64,000 nt of DNA from Burkholderia sp. BCC0322 (GTDB lineage Bacteria > Pseudomonadota > Gammaproteobacteria > Burkholderiales > Burkholderiaceae): positions 1 to 64,000 of the forward strand of contig NZ_CADFDU010000019.1 of assembly GCF_902833045.1 (NCBI RefSeq). Reading direction: 5' to 3'. The notes under the pieces are model-generated. The model searched no databases, was not told the DNA's origin, and worked only from the letters and a program-made list of their open reading frames with translations. Of this stretch, positions 56,319 to 64,000 are shown piece after piece. The translations under genes were made by a program, and so were the position numbers. Numbering within the stretch: position 1 is the stretch's first letter; each line of letters opens with the position of its first letter.

Positions 56319-57563
56319 TCACGGTTGCAGGCGCCCTCGTGCGGCCGTCGCCGCGAAGCCGGCGGCGCCGAGCAGCAGCACGGCCGCCGCGCCCCACAGC
56401 GCGGGGGAAAACGACCCGAAGCGCGCGGCCAGCGGCGCCGCGACGAGCGGGCCGAGAATCTGCCCGACCCCGTACGACGCGGTCGCATAGCCCATCAGCC
56501 CGGCGGCCCGCTCGCCGTGCAAGCGCCGCGCCTCGCGCATCGCAAACAGCGTGATCGCGGTGAACGGCAAGCCGAGCAGCGCACTGCCGACCGAGAAGCC
56601 GGCCGCGTTCGGCCACACGATCCCGGCGGCAATGCCGAGCGCCTGCGTCGCGCAACCGGCGGCGAGCAGCAGCCGGTTGTCCCAGTGCCCGGGCAGGCGC
56701 GCGGCGGTGATCGCGCCGACGATCAGCGCCGCGCCGAACATCGGCCAGAACAGGTCGGGCCACGGCGAACCGGCCGGCAGCGCGGCGCGCGCGATCACGG
56801 GCAGGAACGTCGCGGTGACGATGTAGCCGAAGCCCGGCATGCCGTACAGCACGACGAGCCATGCGGCGTCCGCGCGATGGCGGCGCGTATCGGCCGGCAT
56901 CGCCGCGGTTGCGGCGGCCGCGTGCGGTGTGCCACCGCCCGGCGCGCCGGCTTGCGCCGGGGCCGTTGCAAACGTGCGCCAGATCACGACCGACAGCACG
57001 GCCGACAGCGCCGCGAAACCGAGCCAGCCCGCCGTCGCGTGCCGGCCGGCCAGCGCGCTGCCGATCAGCCCCGTCACCACGATGCCGACGCCGGGCCCGG
57101 CGTAGATCACCCCGCTCCACTCCGGCGCATGCAGTTCGGCCAGGCGCCGCAGCCCCCATTGCGACACGAACACGAACGTCCACGCGCTGACGACGCCCGC
57201 GACGAAGCGCACCGCGAGCCACACGGGCAGCAGGTGGCCGACGCCCATCGCGGCGGTGAGCAGCACGGTGGCCACGAGCCCGAAGCGCACCATGCGCGCG
57301 GGCGCCGCACGCAGCGCCGCGCAACTGACCGCGCCGACGAAATAGCCCGCGTAGTTCGCCGATGCGAGCCAGCCACCGGCCTTCAGGCCGATCGAGCCGT
57401 CCGCGAGCATCAGCGGCAACAAGGGCGTGAACGCAAAGCGGCCGACGCCGAGCACGACCGCGAGGCCGACCATGCAGGCCAGTGCGGCCGTGCGGGCGCG
57501 GCGGTCGGCTTGATCGGCGGGAGGCGCGCCGGCGGCGGCGGTCAGGGCATCGGAGCGGGACAT
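56319..57563 (-). CDS. MFS transporter, YbfB/YjiJ family
   Basis: This 414-aa transporter has 12 helices. VLGVGRFAFTPLLPLMLADG, SANYAGYFVGAVSC and GWGLRR-like QWGLRRLAELHAPEW are typical of the YbfB/YjiJ group, whose substrates are unknown. It diverges from a LysR regulator (57687) with 123 bases between starts and an inverted-repeat operator at 57648-57671, so that regulator probably controls it. I start at ATG 57563 (MSRSDALTAAAG); the frame reaches 57585 without support. Confidence 0.88.
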   Translation of the reverse strand: MSRSDALTAAAGAPPADQADRRARTAALACMVGLAVVLGVGRFAFTPLLPLMLADGSIGLKAGGWLASANYAGYFVGAVSCAALRAAPARMVRFGLVATVLLTAAMGVGHLLPVWLAVRFVAGVVSAWTFVFVSQWGLRRLAELHAPEWSGVIYAGPGVGIVVTGLIGSALAGRHATAGWLGFAALSAVLSVVIWRTFATAPAQAGAPGGGTPHAAAATAAMPADTRRHRADAAWLVVLYGMPGFGYIVTATFLPVIARAALPAGSPWPDLFWPMFGAALIVGAITAARLPGHWDNRLLLAAGCATQALGIAAGIVWPNAAGFSVGSALLGLPFTAITLFAMREARRLHGERAAGLMGYATASYGVGQILGPLVAAPLAARFGSFSPALWGAAAVLLLGAAGFAATAARGRLQP

Positions 57564-57647
57564 GGCGGTATGGGCCGGCGTTCAACGCGCCGGCCGGATC
57601 GGCAATCGGAATGGTGTCATCCTAGCTTGACCAAACGTTCTTGAAAA

Positions 57648-57671
57648 ATGAATAATTAAGAATCCATTCAT
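57648..57671. promoter_or_regulatory. Inverted repeat ATGAAT-N12-ATTCAT between MFS and lysR genes
   Basis: Two 6-bp arms (57648-57653 and 57666-57671) flank a 12-base spacer in an AT-rich stretch, 16 bases upstream of the LysR start. The geometry fits a LysR-type binding site (T-N11-A core). Confidence 0.5.
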
Positions 57672-57686
57672 CGCTCGGAGAGAATC

Positions 57687-58601
57687 ATGGATCTGGCGGC
57701 GCTGGCGATTTTCCGGGCCGTGGTGCGCGAGAACGGCGTGACGCGCGCGGCAGCCAAGCTCAATCGCGTGCAGTCGAACGTCACGACGCGCATCAAGCAG
57801 CTCGAGGAGGAACTCGGCGCGGCGCTGTTCGTGCGCGACGGCCGCCGGCTCGTACTGACGCCGGCCGGGCACACGCTGCTGCCGTATGCGGAGCGCCTGC
57901 TCGCGCTCGCCGACGAGGCGCGCGACGCGGTACGCGAGGACACGCCGCGCGGGCGGCTGCGGCTCGGCACGATGGAAAGCACGGCCGCGAGCCGCCTGCC
58001 GACCGTGCTCGCGCGCTATCACCATGCGTGGCCCGACGTGTCGCTCGAACTGCTGACGGGGACGACGGGCTGCCTGATCGACCGCGTGCGCGACTTCGAG
58101 ATCGACGCCGCGCTGTTCGCGCGCCCGCCCGCGCCGGACACGCTGCCCGACACGTTCGAGACGGTGCCGATCTTCCGCGAGGACCTGGCGCTGCTCACGC
58201 CACGCGGCCACCCGCCGGTGCGCACGCCGCGCGACGTGATCCTGCCGACGCTGATCGCGTTCGAGCGCGGCTGCACGTATCGCAAGTACGTCGAACAGTG
58301 GTACGCGGCGCACGGCGTCAAGCCGGCGCGCGTGCTCGAACTCGGGTCGTATCATGCGATCGTCGCGTGCGTCGCGGCAGGTGCGGGCATCGCGGTCGCG
58401 CCGCGTTCGGTGCTCGACCTGCAGCCCGAGACCGGCAACATCACCGCGCACGTGATCCCCGCACTGGAAGGCATCGAAACGCTGCTCGCGTGGCGGCAGG
58501 GTTATGCATCGGCCGCATTGGCCGCGTTGCGCGACATGCTCACCGAGGCCGCACGACAGCCGGACGGTACAGCGAAGCCGCCGGTCGCCGCGCCGGCCTG
58601 A
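57687..58601 (+). CDS. LysR-type transcriptional regulator divergent from the MFS gene
   Basis: This 304-aa regulator has the N-terminal helix-turn-helix (NGVTRAAAKLNRVQSNVTTR) and an effector domain from about residue 90 of the CysL/GltC-like group (GTMESTAASRLPTVLARYHH). GGAGAG lies six to eleven bases upstream of the ATG. It probably controls the divergent MFS transporter and itself through the inverted repeat at 57648-57671. A strong terminator follows 40 bases past the stop. Confidence 0.9.
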   Translation: MDLAALAIFRAVVRENGVTRAAAKLNRVQSNVTTRIKQLEEELGAALFVRDGRRLVLTPAGHTLLPYAERLLALADEARDAVREDTPRGRLRLGTMESTAASRLPTVLARYHHAWPDVSLELLTGTTGCLIDRVRDFEIDAALFARPPAPDTLPDTFETVPIFREDLALLTPRGHPPVRTPRDVILPTLIAFERGCTYRKYVEQWYAAHGVKPARVLELGSYHAIVACVAAGAGIAVAPRSVLDLQPETGNITAHVIPALEGIETLLAWRQGYASAALAALRDMLTEAARQPDGTAKPPVAAPA

Positions 58602-58641
58602 ATCGTCAGGCGGCCGGCACACGGTGTCACGGCGTACCAAC

Positions 58642-58679
58642 AAAAAGACCCGACCGGCGCATGCCGATCGGGTCTTTTT
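58642..58679. terminator. Bidirectional terminator between lysR and alaS
   Basis: A 17-bp stem with one C-A mismatch and a short GCAT-type loop is flanked by AAAAA on the left and TTTTT on the right. It lies between two convergent genes and can serve both. Confidence 0.9.
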
Positions 58680-58727
58680 CATTTCACGCGATGCCGCAAC
58701 GAGACGGCATCGCCTCGGTCGGGACGA

Positions 58728-61352
58728 TCAGAGCCGCGCTTCGATCCAGCCCTTCACGCCAGCCAGCGCACCCGGCAGGTTCGCCGGCTCGGTGCCGCCT
58801 GCCTGCGCCATGTCCGGACGGCCGCCGCCCTTGCCGCCGACCTGCTGCGCGACGAAGTTCACGAGTTCGCCGGCCTTGACCTTCTTGCTCGCGTCAGGCG
58901 TGACGCCCGCGATCAGGCTGACTTTGCCGCCTTCGACGGCCGCCAGCACGATCGCCGCGCTCTTCAGCTTGTCCTTCAGCTTGTCGACCGTTTCGCGCAA
59001 CGTCTTCGCGTCGGCGCCGTCGAGCGTCGCGGCCAGCACGTACACGCCGCCGATTTCGACGGCCTGCTGCGCGAGCTCGTCGCCCTGGCTCGATGCGAGC
59101 TTCGACTTCAGCGCGCCCAGTTCCTTCTCGAGCGACTTCACCTGGTCCTGCACCTGCGCGATACGCTGCGTGAGTTCCGACGGCTGCGCCTTCAGCGCGG
59201 CCGCGGCTTCGTTCACGCGGGCGTCGAGTTCCTGCACGTAGCGCACCGCGTTGTCGCCGGTGATCGCCTCGACACGGCGGATGCCGGCCGCGACGCCGCC
59301 TTCGACGACGATCTTGAAGAAGCCGATGTCGCCGGTGCGATGCACGTGCGTGCCGCCGCACAGTTCGCGCGAGAAGCCGAGGTCGAGCACGCGCACTTCA
59401 TCGCCGTACTTCTCGCCGAACAGCGCCATCGCGCCGCCCTTCACTGCTTCGTCGTACGGCATCACGCGCACGATGCCCGGCGCGTTCGCGAGGATTTCGT
59501 CGTTGACGATCTGCTCGACGCGACGGATTTCGTCGTCGGTCATCGGCGCGTTGTGCGCGAAGTCGAAACGGGTCTTTTCCGCGTCGACCAGCGAACCCTT
59601 CTGCTGCACGTGCGCGCCGAGCACTTCGCGCAGCGCCTTGTGCATCAGGTGGGTGGCCGAGTGGTTGCGCTGCGTGCGTGCACGGCGATGCGCATCGATT
59701 TCCGCGCGCAGCACGTCGCCGACCTTCAGCGTGCCCTGCTCCAGCGTGCCGTGGTGGCCGATCACGTCGGCCTGCACCTTCAGCGTGTCGGCCACCGCGA
59801 AGCGCGTCGCGGCGTTCGCGAGCACGCCCTGGTCGCCGACCTGGCCGCCCGATTCCGCGTAGAACGGCGTGTGGTCGAGCACGACCACCGCGTCCTGGCC
59901 GGTCTTCACTTCGTTGACGGACGAACCGTCGACGTACAACGCGACGACCTTCGCGTCGTCGAACGCGATTTCCTCATAGCCGTGGAACGTGGTCTTGGCG
60001 CCCGTGTATTCGAGGCCCTGCGCGGCCTTGAACTTGCCGGCCGCGCGCGCCTGCTCGCGCTGGCGCGCCATCGCGTCGTCGAATGCCGGCTCGTCGACCG
60101 TCATCCCGCGCTCGCGGCACACGTCGGCCGTCAGATCCAGCGGGAAGCCGTACGTATCGTGCAGCTTGAACGCGAGCTCTCCGTCGAGCACCTTGCCGCC
60201 CTTCGCTTCGACGTCGGCCAGCGCGGCCTCGAGGATCGACATGCCGTGTTCGATCGTCTCGAAGAAGCGCTCCTCTTCCTGGCGCAGCACGTCGGTCACG
60301 CGCTGTTCGGCTTCCTTCAACTCCGGATACGCAACGCCCATCTCGGCGACGAGGTCGGCCACCAGCTTGTGGAAGAACGAACCCTTGCGGCCGAGCTTGT
60401 AGCCGTGGCGGATCGCGCGGCGCACGATCCGGCGCAGCACGTAGCCGCGGCCTTCGTTGCCGGGAATCACGCCGTCGACGATCAGGAACGAGCATGCGCG
60501 GATGTGATCGGCGATCACCTTCAGCGAGTTGTTCGTGAGGTCGCTGATCTCGGTCACGCGCGCGGCGGCCTTGATCAGGTTCTGGAACAGGTCGATCTCG
60601 TAGTTGCTGTGCACGTGCTGCAGCACCGCGGCGAGACGCTCGAGGCCCATGCCGGTGTCGACCGACTGCTTCGGCAGGCGCGTCATGTTGCCCTGCGCGT
60701 CGCGGTTGAACTGCATGAACACGAGGTTCCAGATCTCGATGTAGCGATCGCCGTCTTCCTCGGGCGACCCCGGCGGGCCGCCCCACACGTCCGGGCCGTG
60801 GTCGTAGAAGATTTCGGTACACGGGCCGCACGGGCCGGTGTCGCCCATCGTCCAGAAGTTGTCCGACGCGTAGCGCGCGCCCTTGTTGTCGCCGATGCGG
60901 ATGATGCGCTCGGTCGGCACGCCGACTTCGTTCGCCCAGATGTCGTATGCCTCGTCGTCTTCCTGGTACACGGTGACCCACAGCTTGTCCTTCGGCAGCT
61001 GGTAGACCGTGGTCAGCAGCTCCCACGCGAACTTGATCGCGTCGTGCTTGAAGTAGTCGCCGAACGAGAAGTTGCCGAGCATCTCGAAGAACGTGTGGTG
61101 GCGCGCCGTGTAGCCGACGTTCTCGAGGTCGTTGTGCTTGCCGCCCGCGCGCACGCTGCGCTGCGCCGTCGTGGCGCGCGAGTACGGACGCGGGTCCGTA
61201 CCGAGGAAGACGTCCTTGAACTGGACCATGCCCGAGTTCGTGAACATCAGCGTGGGGTCGTTACCGGGCACGAGGCTCGACGAGCGGACGATCGTGTGGC
61301 CCTTCGATTCGAAGAATTTGAGGAATTTCTCGCGGATTTCGGCAGCTTTCAT
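58728..61352 (-). CDS. alaS: Alanyl-tRNA synthetase
   Basis: This 874-aa class II synthetase charges tRNA-Ala and edits mischarged Ser/Gly. The catalytic core spans about 1-460 ([35 protein letters not shown], motif-3 region [14 protein letters not shown]-like [18 protein letters not shown]), the editing domain follows ([15 protein letters not shown] with Hxxx[16 protein letters not shown] with Cys and His), then the coiled-coil C-Ala domain ([20 protein letters not shown]) and C-terminal [18 protein letters not shown] 61352 matches the family start; the frame reaches 61421 without support. Confidence 0.97.
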   Translation of the reverse strand: MKAAEIREKFLKFFESKGHTIVRSSSLVPGNDPTLMFTNSGMVQFKDVFLGTDPRPYSRATTAQRSVRAGGKHNDLENVGYTARHHTFFEMLGNFSFGDYFKHDAIKFAWELLTTVYQLPKDKLWVTVYQEDDEAYDIWANEVGVPTERIIRIGDNKGARYASDNFWTMGDTGPCGPCTEIFYDHGPDVWGGPPGSPEEDGDRYIEIWNLVFMQFNRDAQGNMTRLPKQSVDTGMGLERLAAVLQHVHSNYEIDLFQNLIKAAARVTEISDLTNNSLKVIADHIRACSFLIVDGVIPGNEGRGYVLRRIVRRAIRHGYKLGRKGSFFHKLVADLVAEMGVAYPELKEAEQRVTDVLRQEEERFFETIEHGMSILEAALADVEAKGGKVLDGELAFKLHDTYGFPLDLTADVCRERGMTVDEPAFDDAMARQREQARAAGKFKAAQGLEYTGAKTTFHGYEEIAFDDAKVVALYVDGSSVNEVKTGQDAVVVLDHTPFYAESGGQVGDQGVLANAATRFAVADTLKVQADVIGHHGTLEQGTLKVGDVLRAEIDAHRRARTQRNHSATHLMHKALREVLGAHVQQKGSLVDAEKTRFDFAHNAPMTDDEIRRVEQIVNDEILANAPGIVRVMPYDEAVKGGAMALFGEKYGDEVRVLDLGFSRELCGGTHVHRTGDIGFFKIVVEGGVAAGIRRVEAITGDNAVRYVQELDARVNEAAAALKAQPSELTQRIAQVQDQVKSLEKELGALKSKLASSQGDELAQQAVEIGGVYVLAATLDGADAKTLRETVDKLKDKLKSAAIVLAAVEGGKVSLIAGVTPDASKKVKAGELVNFVAQQVGGKGGGRPDMAQAGGTEPANLPGALAGVKGWIEARL

Positions 61353-61438
61353 GGCGTGCGGGGACAGTCTGGCAAAGACGGCTTCAAACGCCGGCGCCCT
61401 TGACGGAGCGCGCGGCGGCATGGATTCGGAAACGGTCG

Positions 61439-61444
61439 ATTATA
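61439..61444 (-). promoter_or_regulatory. Candidate -10 element for alaS
   Basis: On the minus strand this is an exact TATAAT, 86 bases upstream of the alaS start, in the divergent gap to the CoA-transferase gene. The -35 is not clear. Confidence 0.45.
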
Positions 61445-61601
61445 CGGGATCGGGGCCGGCTTCCGGGCAAAGCGCCGGAAAGCGGCTCGGCCATCCGGCC
61501 GGCCCGGCTGGGCCACCCGCCGGGCCGATTCGCCTTAAGATGCTCGGCATGCCAACCGGCCGTGCCCGACAAGGCCAGCCATGAAAGGAGACGATTCGAC
61601 G

Positions 61602-62822
61602 ATGGGTGCCCTGAGCCATATCCGCGTGCTGGACCTCACCCGCGTGCTCGCGGGCCCGTGGTGCGCGCAGACGCTTGCCGATTTCGGCGCGGACGTGATC
61701 AAGGTCGAGCGCCCGGGCGCCGGCGACGACACGCGCCACTGGGGGCCGCCGTACCTGAAGGACGCGGACGGCGCGGATACCGCCGAGGCCGCGTACTACC
61801 TCGCGGCGAACCGCAACAAGCGCTCGGTGACGGTCGACATCGCGACGCCCGAAGGCCAGCAGATCGTGCGCGAGCTCGCCGCGCAGAGCGACGTCGTGCT
61901 CGAGAACTACAAGGTCGGCCAGTTGAAGAAATACGGGCTCGATTACGATTCGCTGCGCGCGGTGAAGCCCGATCTCGTCTACTGCTCGGTCACGGGCTTC
62001 GGCCAGACGGGCCCGTACGCGCACCGCGCGGGCTACGACTTCATCATCCAGGGGATCGGCGGCTTCATGAGCATCACCGGCGAGCGCGACGGCGAGCCGG
62101 GCGGCGGCCCGCAGAAGGCAGGCGTCGCGATCGCCGACCTCGCGACCGGCCTCTACTCGACGATCGCGGTGCTCGCCGCGCTCGCACACCGTGACCGGAC
62201 GGGCGAAGGCCAGTACATCGACATGGCGCTGCTCGACGTGCAGGTCGCGCTGCTCGCGAACATGAACACCAACTTCCTCGCGAGCGGCAAGCCGCCGGTG
62301 CGCTGGGGCAACGCGCATCCGAACATCGTGCCGTACCAGACGTTCCAGACGCGCGACGGGTGGATCATCGTCGCGGTCGGCAACGACGGCCAGTTCCGCA
62401 AGTTCGTCGAGGCCGGCGGCCGGCCCGAGCTGGCGGACGACGAGCGTTTCGCGACGAACCCGTCGCGCGTGCGCCATCGCGACACGCTGGTGCCGATCCT
62501 CGCGGAGATGGTGAAGACGCGCGACAAGGCCGACTGGATCGGTGCGCTCGAAGCGGCCGGCGTGCCGTGCGGGCCGATCAACGATCTCGACGAGGTATTC
62601 GACAACGAGCAGGTCGTCGCGCGCGGGATGCAGGTGTCGCTCCCGCACCCGTGCGGCGCGGACGCGAAGCTCGTGCGCAACCCGATCCGGATGAGCGCGA
62701 CGCCGCCCGACGCACGCACGGCCCCGCCGCTGCTCGGCGCGCAGACCGACGACGTGCTGCGCGACATGCTCGGCTACGACGACGCGAAGATCGCCGCGCT
62801 GCGGGCGAAACAGGCGATCTGA
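61602..62822 (+). CDS. CaiB/BaiF-type CoA-transferase (class III)
   Basis: This 406-aa enzyme moves CoA between an acyl-CoA donor and a carboxylic acid. Family marks are LDLTRVLAGPWCAQTLADFG, IKVERPGAGDDTRHWGPP, NRNKRSVTVDIATPEGQ, GYDFIIQGIGGFMSITG and the catalytic-Asp region IADLATGLYSTIAVLAALAH. Substrate is unknown; succinate, glutarate or oxalate-type transfers are common. I prefer ATG 61602 (MGALSHIRVLDL), with AAAGGAG at 61584-61590; ATG 61581 is an alternative. It is the only gene of its transcript visible here. Confidence 0.92.
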   Translation: MGALSHIRVLDLTRVLAGPWCAQTLADFGADVIKVERPGAGDDTRHWGPPYLKDADGADTAEAAYYLAANRNKRSVTVDIATPEGQQIVRELAAQSDVVLENYKVGQLKKYGLDYDSLRAVKPDLVYCSVTGFGQTGPYAHRAGYDFIIQGIGGFMSITGERDGEPGGGPQKAGVAIADLATGLYSTIAVLAALAHRDRTGEGQYIDMALLDVQVALLANMNTNFLASGKPPVRWGNAHPNIVPYQTFQTRDGWIIVAVGNDGQFRKFVEAGGRPELADDERFATNPSRVRHRDTLVPILAEMVKTRDKADWIGALEAAGVPCGPINDLDEVFDNEQVVARGMQVSLPHPCGADAKLVRNPIRMSATPPDARTAPPLLGAQTDDVLRDMLGYDDAKIAALRAKQAI

Positions 62823-62830
62823 ACGCGGTG

Positions 62831-62960
62831 GCGGGTGCGGGCGGGCGCGCGGCAGCGGCCTCAACCACTGCCCCGCCTCGTCAATCGCGGTGGCCGGCGC
62901 GGGTGCGGGCAGGCGCGCGGCAGCGGCCTCCACCACCGCCCGCGTCGTCAATCGCGGTGG
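62831..62960. repeat. Tandem duplication of the 3' end of the hydrolase gene
   Basis: Units at 62831-62893 and 62899-62960 (68-bp period) are largely identical, both ending GTCAATCGCGGTGG. The right unit contains the hydrolase stop codon and last codons; the left unit lies downstream as a non-coding copy, so the stop and HRD-coding end are duplicated. Confidence 0.75.
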
Positions 62961-63514
62961 GCGAGCGCGTCGAGCCAGGCGCGCGCCTCGGGCCAGTCGC
63001 CGAGCCCGCTGTCCGCGTTGATGTGGCCGCGCGGGCCGATATCGTGGAACGCACTGCCCCATGCGTTCGCACAGGTGCGGGCGAACGCGAGCGAGCCATA
63101 AGGATCGTCGCTGCTGGCAACGACGCAGGTCGGAAACGGCAGCCGTTCGTACGGCACCGGCCCGAAGCCGTGCGCATCGGCCGGGAACGCGGGACCGTCG
63201 GGATCAGGCAGCGCGACCAGCAACGCGCCGCGCACTTTCGCGAGCCCGGCCGGGCGCGCATAGCGCGTCGCCCACCACGCGGTGGTCAGCGTACCGAGAC
63301 TATGGCCGGCAAGCAGCACCGGCCCGCGCGCGGCCTCGACCGCACGATCGAGTGCGAGGCACCAGCCGTTGCGGAACGCCCGGTCCCAGTCGGGCATCGC
63401 GACGCGCGAGAAACGTGCGTCGGCACGCTCCCAGCGGCTCTGCCAGTGGAGCGGGCCCGAATTGGCGTAGCCCGGCAGGACGAGAACGGGGAATCGAACG
63501 GGAAATCGGCTCAT
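62948..63514 (-). CDS. Small alpha/beta hydrolase (RBBP9/YdeN type)
   Basis: This 188-aa serine hydrolase has the RBBP9/YdeN marks: VLVLPGYANSGPLHWQSRWE at the N-terminus, nucleophile Ser in LLAGHSLGTLTTAWWA (G-H-S-L-G), the Asp in ASSDDPYGSLAFART and the His in GPRGHINADSGLGDW. Substrate is unknown. ATG 63514 (MSRFPVRFPV) is six bases from a TGCGTCGACGCG box that forms part of a paired palindrome; the ribosome site is weak. Its 3' end is tandemly duplicated (62831-62960). Confidence 0.87.
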   Translation of the reverse strand: MSRFPVRFPVLVLPGYANSGPLHWQSRWERADARFSRVAMPDWDRAFRNGWCLALDRAVEAARGPVLLAGHSLGTLTTAWWATRYARPAGLAKVRGALLVALPDPDGPAFPADAHGFGPVPYERLPFPTCVVASSDDPYGSLAFARTCANAWGSAFHDIGPRGHINADSGLGDWPEARAWLDALAHRD

Positions 63515-63520
63515 GGAAAG

Positions 63521-63558
63521 TGCGTCGACGCGTGAAATCGTTATGTTGCGTCGACGCA
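63521..63558. promoter_or_regulatory. Paired TGCGTCGACGC palindromes upstream of the hydrolase
   Basis: Copies at 63521-63532 (TGCGTCGACGCG) and 63547-63558 (TGCGTCGACGCA, a perfect 12-bp palindrome) are 26 bases apart, centred just upstream of the hydrolase start. The arrangement fits a cooperative repressor site. Confidence 0.5.
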
Positions 63559-63693
63559 GTGTCGCACACCCGTTCCTCCCTGATGCTGCCTGTCTGATAC
63601 CGGAAGGATGTGCGTGGGGTCGGGACGCGTCGAGCGCGGCGTCGCGACCGGACGGCGAGCCGCGCTGCAGGCGGCTCGCGTCATGTCTGTCGG

Positions 63694-63903
63694 TCAGCGC
63701 ACGTTCGCGCCGACGATACCGCCCGCCGCGGCGCCGGCAACCGTGCCGAGCGGGCCGCCCGTCACCAGGTAGCCGAGCGCGCCGCCCGCGGCCGCGCCGA
63801 TACCGGCGTTGCGTTGCGTATGCGTCATCGCGCATGCGCCGAGTTGCGACAGGGCCGCGACGATCACGGCGGTACGAACGATAAACGTGGTCTTCTTCAT
63901 CAT
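63694..63903 (-). CDS. Glycine-zipper lipoprotein (OsmB-like)
   Basis: This 69-aa protein has a lipoprotein signal (VRTAVIVAALSQLGAC, Cys lipidated) and a mature part almost wholly made of glycine-zipper repeats: AGIGAAAGGALGYLVTGGPL and GTVAGAAAGGIVGANVR. Such OsmB/YMGG-type proteins insert in or associate with the outer membrane and often respond to osmotic or envelope stress. Adjacent ATGs at 63903 and 63900 are possible; GGGAGGA lies about 12 bases upstream. It stands alone near the window edge. Confidence 0.83.
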   Translation of the reverse strand: MMKKTTFIVRTAVIVAALSQLGACAMTHTQRNAGIGAAAGGALGYLVTGGPLGTVAGAAAGGIVGANVR

Positions 63904-64000
63904 GATTTTTGGTGTCCTCCCGCCGCGCCGCAACCCGGGCGGCGGCATTGAATCGGTGGAGCCATCATAGGCAACAGCAAACGGCCCGGGCAATCCGATT

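Overview
The window looks like a piece of the main chromosome of a Burkholderia cepacia complex species. It is uniformly GC-rich with strong third-position G/C bias. It carries typical Burkholderia chromosome-1 housekeeping genes (aroC, valS, alaS, uvrD, galU) and a proteobacterial iol locus. I see no tRNA or rRNA gene, CRISPR array, insertion sequence, integrase or phage gene. The species call is inference from protein character, not from a database search.

Layout. 1-10.4 kb: the 3' end of ETF-ubiquinone oxidoreductase, aroC, an MFS-PlsC fusion, a CBS-domain protein, an Mpo1-like protein, a YihY-type membrane protein, wrbA with a DUF2069 gene, a FAD-linked 2-hydroxy-acid dehydrogenase and a metallophosphoesterase. 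10.4-16.5 kb: a LysR regulator divergent from a four-gene efflux operon (outer-membrane lipoprotein, FUSC, DUF1656, HlyD). 16.5-27.2 kb: a chemoreceptor, an Fsr-type exporter, MTA/SAH nucleosidase, uvrD, valS and galU. 27.2-33.5 kb: an operon read leftwards with an OmpR-type response regulator, a LysM-FecR periplasmic protein, a CHASE2 histidine kinase and a lipoprotein, then a small hypothetical gene and a TusA-like gene.

33.5-50.4 kb is a myo-inositol catabolic locus. A LysR gene diverges from iolA. A leftward block holds a sugar ABC importer (binding protein, ATPase, permease), iolG, a second Gfo/Idh oxidoreductase and an RpiR-type regulator. A rightward block holds an iolC-DUF2090 fusion, iolD, iolE, iolB and a haem-degrading-domain gene. 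The shared divergent promoter region holds two GGAA-N6-TTCC-like boxes. Two decayed sugar-isomerase genes lie in the leftward block, one on each side of iolG, so this strain seems to have lost an auxiliary branch while keeping the core pathway from inositol to malonate semialdehyde and acetyl-CoA.

50.4-64 kb: an SDR oxidoreductase, a branched-chain-amino-acid-type ABC transporter without a binding-protein gene and with an altered Walker A motif in one ATPase, a thioesterase, a Nudix hydrolase, an MFS transporter divergent from a LysR regulator, alaS, a CaiB-type CoA-transferase, a small alpha/beta hydrolase whose 3' end is duplicated, and a glycine-zipper lipoprotein.

The observations I rate highest are the sensory operon with a LysM-FecR protein between regulator and kinase, the paired pseudogenes and IolR-like boxes in the inositol locus, the Lys-to-Arg Walker A in the LivF-like ATPase, and several paired operator-like repeats upstream of aroC and of the hydrolase.
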